Shown: positions 42,264 to 51,851, numbered from the stretch's first letter. The stretch: 64,000 nucleotides of DNA from GCA-2729495 sp037387125 (GCA_037387125.1 JARRLL010000016.1:35969-99968); one strand, 5' to 3'. Numbers and translations: made by a program. The notes: generated by a model from the letters alone, not told the origin.

Positions 42264-43088
42264 ATGACTCGGCGAACTGTATTTTTTATTTCTGATCAGA
42301 CTGGAGTCACGGCTGAAACGCTTGGGCACAGCTTGCTTACGCAATTTGAGGGGCACGACTTCGATCAGGTGACTCTGCCATTTCTCGATACCGTTGACAA
42401 GATTGACAAGGCATTGGCTCAGATCAACGACCGAGCTACCGAGCAGGGGGAAGGCCCCATTATTTTCAGTACCCTTGTTCAGGACCATCTGCGCGACCGC
42501 TTCAAGCCGGCCACGGGCGTTTTGATCGATTTATTCAATACCTTTTTGCCGGCATTAGAGACGGAGTTGCACGTCAAGTCTTCGCATAAAGCGGGCAGGG
42601 CGCACGGCTTGGTAGACCCGCTGCGCTATGACCAGCGTATCGATGCGACAAATTTTGCGCTACATAACGATGACGGAGCGCGAACCCGGGATTACGACCA
42701 GGCGGATATTATTCTGGTGGGCGTATCACGATCGGGTAAAACGCCGACCTGTTTGTACCTTGCGCTTACCTACGGAATTTATGCCGCAAATTATCCGCTC
42801 TCTGAGGACGAATTTGAAACGGGTCAGTTGCCGGGTTCTTTGCTTGCGCACAAGTCAAAATTGTTTGGTTTAACTATCGAAGCAAAGCGTTTGCAGCATA
42901 TACGCTATGAGCGTCGGCCGACCGGCAGGTATGCAACCATGCAGCAGGTCAGCTTTGAAATACGTGCCGCAGAAGCATTATTCGCGCGTTACGGTATCCG
43001 CTATATTGACACGACCAACACGTCTATCGAGGAACTGGCCAGTACGATCCTATCCGAAACGGGCGTTGAGCGACGTATCAGGCCTTGA
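42264..43088 (+). CDS. ppsR: PEP synthase regulatory protein (kinase/pyrophosphorylase)
   Basis: DUF299-family bifunctional enzyme that inactivates PpsA by ADP-dependent phosphorylation and reactivates it by phosphorolysis. The 274-residue protein starts MTRRTVFFISDQTGVTAETLG and has the P-loop GVSRSGKTPTCLYLA and the C-terminal RYIDTTNTSIEELASTIL. Adjacent, divergent placement to ppsA is the usual context. Confidence 0.96.
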   Translation: MTRRTVFFISDQTGVTAETLGHSLLTQFEGHDFDQVTLPFLDTVDKIDKALAQINDRATEQGEGPIIFSTLVQDHLRDRFKPATGVLIDLFNTFLPALETELHVKSSHKAGRAHGLVDPLRYDQRIDATNFALHNDDGARTRDYDQADIILVGVSRSGKTPTCLYLALTYGIYAANYPLSEDEFETGQLPGSLLAHKSKLFGLTIEAKRLQHIRYERRPTGRYATMQQVSFEIRAAEALFARYGIRYIDTTNTSIEELASTILSETGVERRIRP

Positions 43089-43110
43089 TGCATCCGGGCA
43101 GCGTCCGTTG

Positions 43111-44754
43111 TCAGATGATCGCAGTCGGCTGTTGCAGGCCCGTGAAGTGCTCGACGCGCGCTATTTTTTCGGCGGCTGTGGCCAGGTTCATCAAAACAGA
43201 ATTCGCTGGCTTGTCATGGAGGCCTATGTCAGTCTCGGTCTTGTCGAGATAAATTCGCAAGGTGGCGCCCGACGTGCCCGTCCCTGACAGTCTGTAAACA
43301 ATTCGGCCGCCGTTCTCGAAAAATATACGGACGCCCTGGTTCCTGGAGACGCTGCCATCGACGGGGTCGGTGTAGGAGAAAATATCGGCCGCACTGATCT
43401 TGTCGCCGAATTCGGCATTTCCGGCCAGTTCGGCAACGCCGTCAGACAGTGCCTGCATCATCTGGGCAGCTTGTTCTGTTTCGGCAACAAAATAATCGCG
43501 GCGCTGGAAAAAACAGCGGCCAAATCGTTGCCAGTGCTTTCGAACGATCTGCTCAACAGGCTGATCCAGTGCTGCTACCATGTTTAGCCAGTAAAGCACC
43601 GCCCACAGGCCATCCTTTTCGCGGGCGTGCGAAGAGCTGGTGCCAAAGCTTTCTTCGCCGCACAGGGTTATCGAGTCGGCTTCCAGAAGGTTGCAGAAAA
43701 AGCGCCATCCGGTTGGTGTCTCGTAGCAGGGCAGATTTAGCGCCTCGGCGACTGCATCGACGGCCCGGCTCGTGGGCATGGACCGGGCAACGCCCTTGAC
43801 GTTATTTCTGTATCCCGGAGTGACCGCGGTATTGGCCAGCATTATGGCCAGGCTGTCACCCGGCGATACGACCATGCCGCGCCCCAATATCATATTTCGG
43901 TCTCCATCGCCGTCGGAGGCAGCGATAAGATCGGGCGCGTCCTCGGACATCGCTAATTCAACAAGATGCGCTGCATCAACTGGGTTGGGATCCGGGTGCA
44001 GGCCGCCGAAATCTGGCATGGGCACAGCATTCCGCACGCTGTCTCTGGGGGCCTTGAGCATGTCGCAAAAGATTTTTTCGGCATAGGGGCCTGTGGCCGC
44101 ATTGAGGGCATCGAACCGCAGCGAGATTTTTTTCTGCAGAGCAGACCGTATAAGCTCGAAGTCGAACAACTGCTCCATTAACTCGGCATAATCAGAGACG
44201 GGATCAACTATTTCGATCCGCATATCACCTGCATGAGTTGTACCGACGTTGCCGAGATCGATAGTGGGTACATCAGCTATTTTGTAGCGATTAATAGCTT
44301 TACTTCGTTCGTAAACGGCGTCAGTTAAATGTTCTGGGGCCTGTCCGCCGGTTGCCGTGTTAAATTTGATGCCGAAATCGCCATTCGGCCCGCCCGGGTT
44401 GTGGCTTGCAGTGAGAATAATGCCGCCCGCAGCCTTGCGAACGCGTATCAGGTTTGATGCGGCGGGTGTTGATAGCAATCCATCTTTACCGATGATCAGC
44501 GTGCCGAAGCCGTTTGCCGCAGCCATTGCAATGATTACCTGTATGGCCTCCCGATTGAAAAAGCGCCCGTCACCACCAATCACCAGCGCCGATCCGTCTT
44601 CCAGCGCGAGCGTATCAAATACTGATTGAACGAAGCACTCGAGGTAATGCGGCTGCTGAAATACAGTTACCTTTTTCCTTAAGCCTGCCGTTCCCGGGCG
44701 CTGGTCGCTAAATGGTGTGCAGCTAACAAGTTCAATATTCAATTTACTTTCCAT
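43111..44754 (-). CDS. pgm: Phosphoglucomutase (alpha-D-glucose)
   Basis: Interconverts glucose-1- and glucose-6-phosphate. The 547-residue protein begins with the family Thr-Ala-Gly loop (RPGTAGLRKKV). It has the phosphoserine loop TASHNPGGPNGDFG, the metal loop DGDGDRNM, the sugar-specificity loop CGEESFGTSS and the phosphate-binding loop RLSGTGTSGATLRIY. Normal length for the alpha-glucose-specific form. It converges with ppsR (22-bp gap), so PEP synthase, its regulator and Pgm form a carbon-metabolism block. Confidence 0.96.
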   Translation of the reverse strand: MESKLNIELVSCTPFSDQRPGTAGLRKKVTVFQQPHYLECFVQSVFDTLALEDGSALVIGGDGRFFNREAIQVIIAMAAANGFGTLIIGKDGLLSTPAASNLIRVRKAAGGIILTASHNPGGPNGDFGIKFNTATGGQAPEHLTDAVYERSKAINRYKIADVPTIDLGNVGTTHAGDMRIEIVDPVSDYAELMEQLFDFELIRSALQKKISLRFDALNAATGPYAEKIFCDMLKAPRDSVRNAVPMPDFGGLHPDPNPVDAAHLVELAMSEDAPDLIAASDGDGDRNMILGRGMVVSPGDSLAIMLANTAVTPGYRNNVKGVARSMPTSRAVDAVAEALNLPCYETPTGWRFFCNLLEADSITLCGEESFGTSSSHAREKDGLWAVLYWLNMVAALDQPVEQIVRKHWQRFGRCFFQRRDYFVAETEQAAQMMQALSDGVAELAGNAEFGDKISAADIFSYTDPVDGSVSRNQGVRIFFENGGRIVYRLSGTGTSGATLRIYLDKTETDIGLHDKPANSVLMNLATAAEKIARVEHFTGLQQPTAII

Positions 44755-44808
44755 TGTACTGTGAAGTAATCCAAATGCCTTTCGGCCAGCTTATGCTATA
44801 TTCGTTTA

Positions 44809-45267
44809 ATGCTTATCGACAGCTACATTTTGCCAGAATGTATTGTTCGTCCGGGTAGTTTCGGCGGGCTTATGGTTCTTTATGAGGCAAATTTCATCAA
44901 GCTTAAGCAGTTGGCCCCTGATCTCCAGTCTGGCAGCGAACAGCGTATATCTAAAGTGCATAATGACTGCGATTTACATCTAAGCCTCGCTGATAAAACA
45001 AAATATACCTGTAGTCTCAGGTTAACTTACTATTTTGACGATGAAATAAAAGGGCGGGTAGCTGAGCCGGATTTGCTCGCTAAGATCTATTTCGACGCGC
45101 GCATGGTGGAAGTTAAGGGCTGGACGAATGTCCGTCGCCACAGAGCCCTGAGAGTCTTGGACGCCGGGCGCGGGCGGCCACTGGATGTATGCTGGTCACG
45201 AAACATCATGCTCGGTAAATGGCTGGATTTTTTGCTGGATCAGGGCCACTTATTAGCCTCCTGTTAA
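44809..45267 (+). CDS. DUF1249 (YqiB-like) protein
   Basis: The 152-residue soluble protein matches the DUF1249 pattern: GSFGGLMVLYEANFIKLKQLAP near the start, then TYYFDDEIKGRVAEPDLLAKIYFDARMVEV, and a C-terminal segment ending in NIMLGKWLDFLLDQGHL. The function of the family is unknown. There is no ribosome binding site; TATATT lies just before the ATG (44797-44802), so the message could be leaderless. It is divergent from pgm. Confidence 0.85.
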   Translation: MLIDSYILPECIVRPGSFGGLMVLYEANFIKLKQLAPDLQSGSEQRISKVHNDCDLHLSLADKTKYTCSLRLTYYFDDEIKGRVAEPDLLAKIYFDARMVEVKGWTNVRRHRALRVLDAGRGRPLDVCWSRNIMLGKWLDFLLDQGHLLASC

Positions 45268-45396
45268 CCGTAAGCTGCTGAATTCTATTAGAACTGTCGA
45301 TTCCATCAAGGTTTCCCCCTGCCGATTTAGTTAAGTTTTGGGCTGGTGCCGGCTTAGCCCGGTTTTAGCGCGCGGATTGGGCCCGGAACGAATGTA

Positions 45397-46434
45397 ATGG
45401 CGACGTTAGCCTCCCAGCTTCTGGCGAAGAGCAGGTATGCGAACGACAGAGAAGAGCAGCTCCTGAAGCTGTTCTGGAATCGTGCTGAGCTTAAACGTCA
45501 GCTCGACAAGTTGCGCAAAGAGAACTTCCTGTTGTCCGAGGAGCTGGCGCAGGAGCGAGCCATAAAACTGCGGTTGCAGCAGCGTTTCGATCAGCTTGAA
45601 GCAATGTTAGCCAATCCCTCTAATGCTTCGACTGCGATCACCTATTTTCAGCTTCGCGACGCCTGGAACAGATGCCGTTACAAGCTTGAGTCTGTTTCCT
45701 ATGATTTATCGAGGTTTCATTACGACAAGGAGCTCAGGCTTCACGTCGCCAGATTTCGCCGTGGCATCTTCAAGTCGGTGACCGGGGTTCAGCATGAACT
45801 AGACACCGTGAAACTCACGGGCGAAAAGTTGAGGTTTGAGATTCATGCTCTGCGCGAAAGGCGACATGGCTATCGCGGGTTTTGGAATTTCTTCAGACGC
45901 AGGCGCATCACGGCAGAAATCAGTGCAAAGCGTATCGCTTACCGGTCCGTCGCGGCGCGCGCGGAAGAGCTGACAGGCGAAATTGAAGACACGGTGAATA
46001 TCGAACCGCCAGAATTTCCCGGTCTGGATATTGGCGCAAAGCGGTTGATAAATCTTAATGTAATAGCCTGTGCCCAAGAGCTTTACTTGTTATTCGATGA
46101 GCGCGACGTGGCGGCAAGGGCACGTGAAGCGTCAATCATGCAGGTTGTCGATGTGCGGTATGGCGATCGTCGCGACTGCCGGGCGCTCAGGCATCAAGTA
46201 GAAAGTTGTCTTGATCGGTTGGAGAACGACACAAAGCTCAACGAGCGCGTGCAGGCCCGGCTGGACTACTTGCACGCCACGGTCTCCTACCGGCGCGATA
46301 TTGACACCATTCCGGGTGCCGAGGCGCTGGCGTGCATAACAGTGTTCAACGACGAAGCTAAGGAGTGCGGCAAAGTGGCCGTCAATGTGCTGTCGGATGA
46401 GTACTGGGATCTGTTTCCCGCTTTGTTGACTTGA
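45397..46434 (+). CDS. Hypothetical coiled-coil protein
   Basis: I do not recognise a family. The 345-residue product is predicted cytoplasmic, with no signal or membrane helix. It has a strong coiled coil at about 15-75 (ELKRQLDKLRKENFLLSEEL), two further charged helical stretches (about 85-190) with a very basic patch (GFWNFFRRRRITAEISAKR), and a C-terminal part (about 200-345) with four cysteines. Base composition is like its neighbours. It converges with prc, 3 bp apart. The 129 bp before it holds only a weak hairpin (45340-45360, GGGCT/AGCCC, then GGTTTT). Confidence 0.75.
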   Translation: MATLASQLLAKSRYANDREEQLLKLFWNRAELKRQLDKLRKENFLLSEELAQERAIKLRLQQRFDQLEAMLANPSNASTAITYFQLRDAWNRCRYKLESVSYDLSRFHYDKELRLHVARFRRGIFKSVTGVQHELDTVKLTGEKLRFEIHALRERRHGYRGFWNFFRRRRITAEISAKRIAYRSVAARAEELTGEIEDTVNIEPPEFPGLDIGAKRLINLNVIACAQELYLLFDERDVAARAREASIMQVVDVRYGDRRDCRALRHQVESCLDRLENDTKLNERVQARLDYLHATVSYRRDIDTIPGAEALACITVFNDEAKECGKVAVNVLSDEYWDLFPALLT

Positions 46435-46437
46435 CGG

Positions 46438-48561
46438 TCAGTCGCTTTCCAGATGGCTCAATACGGCATTTCCTGCGGCCTTATTCAGTGTTGAATAGTC
46501 AGCCAGAATTTCTGCCGCCTGATTCAGAAGCACGTCGGGCGTTTCTTCGGCATCAGCTCCCTCAAGAGATTCCAGCGCCTCCAGGCCGCGTGCGGCCCTT
46601 CGCTCATTCTCCCGCTCAAGTCGCGCCAATCTGCGCTCTTCCTGCTCGGCTTTACGCGTTTCCATGTTCAGTGAGACGGCTTTCTGCTTCCGGAGGTCCT
46701 CCACCATCTGGATGTCCTGCAGAAGAAACTGAAAGTCGGGGTCCTTGGACGAGCGCTGTATCTGGTCTCGATTGAGCAGCGAGACTTGCTGGTCGAGTTT
46801 ATCCATTGCACGGAAGTTTGTGGCCTGTATCTGATCCCAGGGCAGGGCGCGCGGCTTGGTGTTTTCACCGATAGTGTCGCTATCCACCAGCGACGGTAGT
46901 TCGATATCAGGAATGACGCCGCGGTTTTGTGTGCTTCCGCCCGTAACGCGGTAGTACTTACCAATCGTTAAAGTCAGTTGGCCCATGTCTTCAAATTGCG
47001 AGCGCGGGGCATACTGATCAAGAACGTACAGGTTTTGCACGGTACCTTTACCGAAAGTTTGCTGCCCGATAACAATGCCCCTGTTATAGTCTTGAATGGC
47101 CGCCGCAAAAATCTCTGAGGCCGATGCGCTGAAGCGATCCACCAGAACGACTAGCGGGCCGTCATAAACTTGCAGCGGGATCGGATCTTCAAGAACCTCG
47201 ATTCGTCCGGTCGTATTGCGCAATTGTACTATGGGCCCGTTACGGATAAACAAACCACTTAAAGCGGTTGCCTCGGATAAGTGACCGCCGCCGTTGCCCC
47301 TCAGGTCGAGGACCAGGCCCTTGATGTTTTGTTCCCGCAGTTCGCCAATGAGTCGCTCAACATCGCGAGTCGTGCTCACGTAGTCCGTTTCACCGCGGCT
47401 TCGAGCGTCAAAATCCTGGTAGAAACTGGGTACTGTGATTACCCCTACCTTATAGCTTTCGTCACCCTGGTTAATATCCAGAACTTCGCTCTGGGCAGCC
47501 TGTTCTTCGAGTTTTATCTTGTTGCGAATGAGAGCGAGAACATACTCGCTTTCGCCCGGGACAGAAGCGCCGGGTCTAATCTGCAGTCGCACAACCGTGT
47601 CGGCGGGGCCGCGTATCAGTTGCACCACGTCATCCAGCATCCAGCCCACAACGTCCACCATCTCGTCGCCTTCGCCCTGACCGACGGCGAGTATCTGGTC
47701 GGTAGCTTTCAGCCGACCGTCGATCGCTGCTGGTCCGCCCGGAATGACATTCTGGACCGTTACGAGCTCATCCTCTAATTGCAGCGAGGCGCCAATTCCC
47801 TGGTAGGAGAGGCTCATCTGTATACGGTATTCTTCCGACTGCTGCGGTGACATATAGCTTGAGTGCGGGTCTAGAGTGCGCGCGAATGTATTCATGAAGC
47901 CTTCGAATACATCGTCCGAATCGAGTGAATTGATCCGCTTTAAGAAACTGGTGTAGCGTTTGCGTAACGTTTCTGCCGCGTCTTCCCAAGGCTTTTCCGG
48001 ATCAGCAAGCATGATGCTCAGCATGTCATTCTTGGTGCGTTTGCGCCAAATTTCCTGCATATCCTCTTCGGTCGCAGGCCATGAAATTTCGCTGCGATCA
48101 AAAACGAACGTCTCGTCCAGTTCGAAATTTGGTTCTTCAGCAAGTTGCGAAATTGAGTACGCGTAGTTGTCCTGTGCCCGCTGTCGGTAGATATCGAATA
48201 TTTCAAAAACCGGTTTCATGTCGCCTGAGCGGAGTGTGTTGTCCAAGCTATAGCGATAACGTTGCATCGCTTCTATATCGGATTGCAGGAAAAAGCTGCG
48301 GTTCGCATCCAGACCCTCGATGTAATTGTCGAGCAGTATCTCCGAAAGATCATTGTCTATTCGGGTTTTAGCGTAATGAGCACGCTCCGATAGCTTCGTT
48401 ACCAGTCGAGTAATCTGGTAGTGGCGCTGGTTAGATTCCAGCGTCGGTGCGTCAGGTATGTCGATGTCCGCTCGGGCAAGCGACATCGCAAGAAAACAAG
48501 CGCCAATAAAGATTGGTAGCTTTGTGTAATAATTCGATCTTAACTTGGTGTTTGTCATCAT
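46438..48561 (-). CDS. prc: Tail-specific (C-terminal processing) protease Prc
   Basis: Periplasmic S41 serine protease that trims lipoproteins and cell-wall hydrolases. The 707-residue protein has a signal peptide (to about residue 32), an N-terminal helical domain and a PDZ domain (about 245-325; GIGASLQLEDELVTVQNVIPG). The catalytic segment contains Ser in DRFSASASEIFAAAIQDY and Lys in IGQQTFGKGTVQNL, and a C-terminal DUF3340-type helical domain follows. Length is close to E. coli Prc. Confidence 0.95.
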   Translation of the reverse strand: MMTNTKLRSNYYTKLPIFIGACFLAMSLARADIDIPDAPTLESNQRHYQITRLVTKLSERAHYAKTRIDNDLSEILLDNYIEGLDANRSFFLQSDIEAMQRYRYSLDNTLRSGDMKPVFEIFDIYRQRAQDNYAYSISQLAEEPNFELDETFVFDRSEISWPATEEDMQEIWRKRTKNDMLSIMLADPEKPWEDAAETLRKRYTSFLKRINSLDSDDVFEGFMNTFARTLDPHSSYMSPQQSEEYRIQMSLSYQGIGASLQLEDELVTVQNVIPGGPAAIDGRLKATDQILAVGQGEGDEMVDVVGWMLDDVVQLIRGPADTVVRLQIRPGASVPGESEYVLALIRNKIKLEEQAAQSEVLDINQGDESYKVGVITVPSFYQDFDARSRGETDYVSTTRDVERLIGELREQNIKGLVLDLRGNGGGHLSEATALSGLFIRNGPIVQLRNTTGRIEVLEDPIPLQVYDGPLVVLVDRFSASASEIFAAAIQDYNRGIVIGQQTFGKGTVQNLYVLDQYAPRSQFEDMGQLTLTIGKYYRVTGGSTQNRGVIPDIELPSLVDSDTIGENTKPRALPWDQIQATNFRAMDKLDQQVSLLNRDQIQRSSKDPDFQFLLQDIQMVEDLRKQKAVSLNMETRKAEQEERRLARLERENERRAARGLEALESLEGADAEETPDVLLNQAAEILADYSTLNKAAGNAVLSHLESD

Positions 48562-48625
48562 CAGTTTTATTTTAGTTAGTTGGCCAAACGTTCCGTTCTA
48601 AGAGTTCGCAGAGTATTTCGTGACT

Positions 48626-48961
48626 ATGACCGATCATAGCAAAGCGGCGTTGCAAAGCACCGAGGACTTGAATTTCCGGCCCTTTACCGTTTTGCTGGGC
48701 ATAATTTCAGGCAGCGTAATCGCGATAACTTTCGGTCTCGCGGTGGTAGGCTTTGTATTCTGGGTGTTGAAAGACGAGTCACCTCGGTTGCTTGCCGAAA
48801 TTGATAGCCTCATAACAAATACCGCTATCTTTTTTATATTGTCCATTTTTGCCGGATGCAGTTTTTTTGGTTCGTTACGGGGTGCCGCGTGGCGTCATGT
48901 GCCTATGGCATTACTCTGGTGCAGCCTCCTGCTAGCCGGGCGCTATTATTGGCCTCAGTAA
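48626..48961 (+). CDS. Hypothetical two-helix membrane protein
   Basis: The 111-residue protein has a polar N-terminus and membrane helices at about 22-47 and 65-85, with a third weak one near the end (MALLWCSLLLAGRYYW). The start could also be GTG 48620, two codons earlier. I do not recognise a family. It is divergent from prc. Confidence 0.6.
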   Translation: MTDHSKAALQSTEDLNFRPFTVLLGIISGSVIAITFGLAVVGFVFWVLKDESPRLLAEIDSLITNTAIFFILSIFAGCSFFGSLRGAAWRHVPMALLWCSLLLAGRYYWPQ

Positions 48962-49053
48962 GTTAGCGTCATCAGCTTAACCAGTAAAAGCCGAAAACCG
49001 CACCTGTCTTTGTACATAAGGCATCAAATGCCTCGCTTAGTTTCCTCTTGTTG

Positions 49054-49332
49054 TTACGCCTTGGCATCCTGGGACAGTCTTTGCTGCATTGCGCTTGAAA
49101 GCCTGAAGCAGGCCGCCCAGGTGAGCGCCAGTAGCAATGGGGCGAGTAGGACGAGCCAGGCGGGCCCTTTGAGGCGGGCGGCGTCGCCGTAGATCGTTCC
49201 CATCATTCCGAGCATGCCCGATTCGCCTTCGTAGGGTCCGACGAGGACACTGCCGCCGATAAACACAACAACCGGCACTAAAAAAACCGACAAAAGCGCG
49301 AAAATAGCCCAGTTTTTCAGTTGCTTACTCAT
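49054..49332 (-). CDS. Hypothetical small membrane protein
   Basis: The ATG at 49332 has CAGGTGA about 7 bp upstream; the frame is open further upstream but without a start signal. The 92-residue product has two hydrophobic segments (IFALLSVFLVPVVVFIGGSV and PAWLVLLAPLLLALTWAACF) separated by a Gly-rich loop. No family is recognised. Confidence 0.6.
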   Translation of the reverse strand: MSKQLKNWAIFALLSVFLVPVVVFIGGSVLVGPYEGESGMLGMMGTIYGDAARLKGPAWLVLLAPLLLALTWAACFRLSSAMQQRLSQDAKA

Positions 49333-49444
49333 CGTTCGATCACCTGCTTGTGAGTCGGAATGTTGCCGGAGCCGGATTGTCGCACAGTCATGCCAAAAAG
49401 AGCGAGGCACGATAAATGCTGTATCGCAGCGTCAATACTCATGT

Positions 49445-50272
49445 TCATGCCTGGCCGGCGTCTTCTGTGTCTTCCTCGATGTCGATGTATTGCAGATGGG
49501 TTCTGCCCAGTGTAATTCGGTCTCCGCTGCGAAGCAGGCAGCGGCGAACTTGACGGGAATTCACGATGACGCCATTGGCACTGTCCAGATCTTCGATAAA
49601 TGCGCCTTTAGCGTCACTGATAATGCGGGCGTGCAGGCGACTCAAATAGCGTGACTTGATATGGATGTCATTGCTCGGTTGCCTGCCTATCGTCAATACA
49701 CTCTGGCAGATTGGAAATTTCAGGTTTCCGCTGCGGTCGATCGCTATCAGAACGCGATTTGAATGCGCGCTGACCTGGGCCGCGGCCGGCTTTTCTGCGG
49801 AGCTTTTCTCGGCAGATGTCTGCGCAGAGGGCAGTCGGTCTTGCAGCAAATTGTTCAGCCTGCTCTCCAGCGCGCCTATTTGTTCTTTCTGCAACGTGAT
49901 TGTTTGCAGCAGCTTATTGTCATCGCTTTCTTCATCTGTAACTGGGGAACTTTCGTCGGCTATGTCTTGAACCCTGTCTTTCGGCCGATTCGCAAGGGCG
50001 AGGGCCTCAAGTTCAGCCAGTGCGCGTTCGCAGTTTGTTAGTTCGGTGGCTAGTTCTTTGCAGCCTTGCAGATCTGAATCGACAGCAGCTTTTGCGTCGA
50101 GTACGGCATTAAGCGACAGAAGCAGGCTCGCGTTGATTGCTGTTGCTCGTGTCAGGAGCTTGTGTGGAATGTGCGGTTGTTGCTCACTCGATTCCGCAGG
50201 CAGTTGAGTGTCGCCCGGTTTTCTGTGCGGGGCTGCACAAATCCTGGCCCGCCGCTTCTTATTATTTTCCAT
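49445..50272 (-). CDS. FHA domain protein with coiled-coil region
   Basis: The 275-residue protein has a long helical N-terminal half and a C-terminal FHA domain (about 180-265) with key residues visible: TIGRQPSNDIHIKS, SRLHARIISD and LDSANGVIVNSRQV. No membrane segment is evident. It is the second FHA gene in the window, 41 kb from the kinase operon, and could be another phosphothreonine reader (inference). The start is ATG 50272; a TTG two codons upstream is possible. Confidence 0.85.
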   Translation of the reverse strand: MENNKKRRARICAAPHRKPGDTQLPAESSEQQPHIPHKLLTRATAINASLLLSLNAVLDAKAAVDSDLQGCKELATELTNCERALAELEALALANRPKDRVQDIADESSPVTDEESDDNKLLQTITLQKEQIGALESRLNNLLQDRLPSAQTSAEKSSAEKPAAAQVSAHSNRVLIAIDRSGNLKFPICQSVLTIGRQPSNDIHIKSRYLSRLHARIISDAKGAFIEDLDSANGVIVNSRQVRRCLLRSGDRITLGRTHLQYIDIEEDTEDAGQA

Positions 50273-50456
50273 GCGCAAGAGTCCGTTGTTTATTATTATT
50301 TTTTGCTCTCTGGCACTGGGCGCTTGTTATTTTTGGATTCGAGCTGCTACGCCAGCTGGCGGCAGGTAAGGCCTTTGTGCAGCGCTAATACTACTGCGAT
50401 GTTTTCGCTCGCGGCGATCAAGTTCACATTATCTGGCCGCTTAACATAAGCGTGAA

Positions 50457-51179
50457 TCATCCCGTCGGGGCTTGTCCGACTATGAATGTTTGGAGCTGCC
50501 GGGCGAGGCCTTTGCAGGCGGCCGCCCTTGTGCGGGCTATCAGCGGCAAGGGAATAACCACCGCGGGTATCACTGATGTGCCATTGACATCGGTGCTTAC
50601 CTTGCCGGCACGTATCCCGCCATCCAGATCCCAGATTGTGGCTTCATAAGAAGAGAGGTTTTCCCACCAGGCCAGGCCAAAGCATCCGCCGCCGCCGGGG
50701 CCGGCGGCACAGGAAAGGCTGCCGCCGCCGCTGGTTCGCTCCGTATCGCCCTGAATCCAGATGATGTAGCGAATGTCTCGGTCACGTATTCGTTGGCTTA
50801 CTCCCGGTCGCTCGAGCAGCGCGGGTAAGGCCTCGGCATTACGCGGTGCCGTGCGCGGTTCCAGCCAGGGATAAAGCGCATCCCGAAATTCTGCAGAGGG
50901 ATGAACCCGCATTTTTCGTTTGCCGCCCTGGATCTTGTCCGTAATGCAGTTTAGAAATGCGTCTTCTGCCGGGTTGCTCGTGTGGTAACTGCTGGCAAGA
51001 ACCACTACGGATTCGGTTGTGCCGATGCCGGTCGATGCGTCTTTCGACTCTTCTACACGCGCCGTCATGCAGCTGGAAAGTACCAACGGTGCAAGCAGGC
51101 TGAACAGCGCATTGCGTCCGGGGTGGGCCAGCAGGCAGCAAGCCAAAACCTTAAATCGTATTTTCAACATCGGCCACAT
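50457..51179 (-). CDS. Hypothetical lipoprotein
   Basis: The 240-residue protein has a signal segment with lipobox VLSSC (about residue 37). The mature part contains YHTSNPAEDAFLNCITDKI, a DIRYIIWIQGDTERTSGGG stretch and a Gly/Cys-rich segment (CAAGPGGGGCFG), then alternating strands ending in a helix. I do not recognise the family. It overlaps the preceding lipoprotein gene by 29 bp, or 20 bp if the ATG at 51170 is used, so the two are probably co-expressed. Confidence 0.7.
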   Translation of the reverse strand: MWPMLKIRFKVLACCLLAHPGRNALFSLLAPLVLSSCMTARVEESKDASTGIGTTESVVVLASSYHTSNPAEDAFLNCITDKIQGGKRKMRVHPSAEFRDALYPWLEPRTAPRNAEALPALLERPGVSQRIRDRDIRYIIWIQGDTERTSGGGSLSCAAGPGGGGCFGLAWWENLSSYEATIWDLDGGIRAGKVSTDVNGTSVIPAVVIPLPLIARTRAAACKGLARQLQTFIVGQAPTG

Positions 51180-51846
51180 TTTGCGTATCCGTAGAGTTCG
51201 CCGGTGCCTCGCTGGTATCGGAGGAAAGCGGTTCCGACAGGAATTGCGCCTTTACGCCCGGTGCGTTGGCGAAACCAATTGCAATATTTGCTCCTGCATC
51301 GCGAAGAGCCTTTATCGCAGCCGCCTTCATCGCATCTTCCGAGCCCATTCCGAGGTTTCCCTCGTCTTTCTGGCCGTAGGCCGTGATCCGCCAATCGCTG
51401 ACCAATTGTTCGTCCGGCAACAGAATCTTAAGGCTGTAGCGCAGCCAGACCACATACTGGTCGGTGCCCGACTGATTGGGCACCGAGAACTCAAGCTCCT
51501 CAAGCCGGGGCTCGATAATCAAGTCTATGCCTGCAACGGCATTTGCCGCAGATTCTGGGGAAAGTTCGACCACATTGGTGAACATGCCGGCAAAGACCGC
51601 CCGAAACATCCGCAGGTTTGCCTCGCCGAGTCTTATTTCCCATTCCGGCTCCAGGCTTGGGTCTTCGGTATGCGTGAAATCGGCCAGATCACTCGGAAAG
51701 CGCACGCCCAGAGTGAGTGGGAGCGGTTCCAGTAAGGGTTCAGGAAAGTCTGCGGCCACGTCGACGCTGCGCGAACAACCCGTAAAAACGAGTATAGAAG
51801 CCAATAAAAAGACTTTTAAAACAGTGTTATAGAGCCTCTTTATCAT
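51151..51846 (-). CDS. Hypothetical lipoprotein with DUF-like periplasmic domain
   Basis: The 231-residue protein has a signal peptide with lipobox VFTGC (about residue 24). The mature region includes LGEANLRMFRAVFAGMFTNV, AVAGIDLIIEPRLEELEFSVP and VVWLRYSLKILLPD, then DWRITAYGQKDE and a helix with AAAIKALRDAGANIA. This pattern is seen in small outer-membrane-associated lipoproteins, but no family is certain. It starts 5 bp after fieF and overlaps the next lipoprotein gene, so the three form one transcript. Confidence 0.72.
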   Translation of the reverse strand: MIKRLYNTVLKVFLLASILVFTGCSRSVDVAADFPEPLLEPLPLTLGVRFPSDLADFTHTEDPSLEPEWEIRLGEANLRMFRAVFAGMFTNVVELSPESAANAVAGIDLIIEPRLEELEFSVPNQSGTDQYVVWLRYSLKILLPDEQLVSDWRITAYGQKDEGNLGMGSEDAMKAAAIKALRDAGANIAIGFANAPGVKAQFLSEPLSSDTSEAPANSTDTQNVADVENTI

Positions 51847-51851
51847 TTCCT

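Noticed and set aside
50271..50369. A 32-codon plus-strand frame (MRKSPLFIIIFCSLALGAC...) resembling a tiny lipoprotein
   Set aside because: It starts inside the first codons of the FHA gene on the other strand, has no ribosome binding site and is extremely short. The resemblance to a lipobox could be chance.
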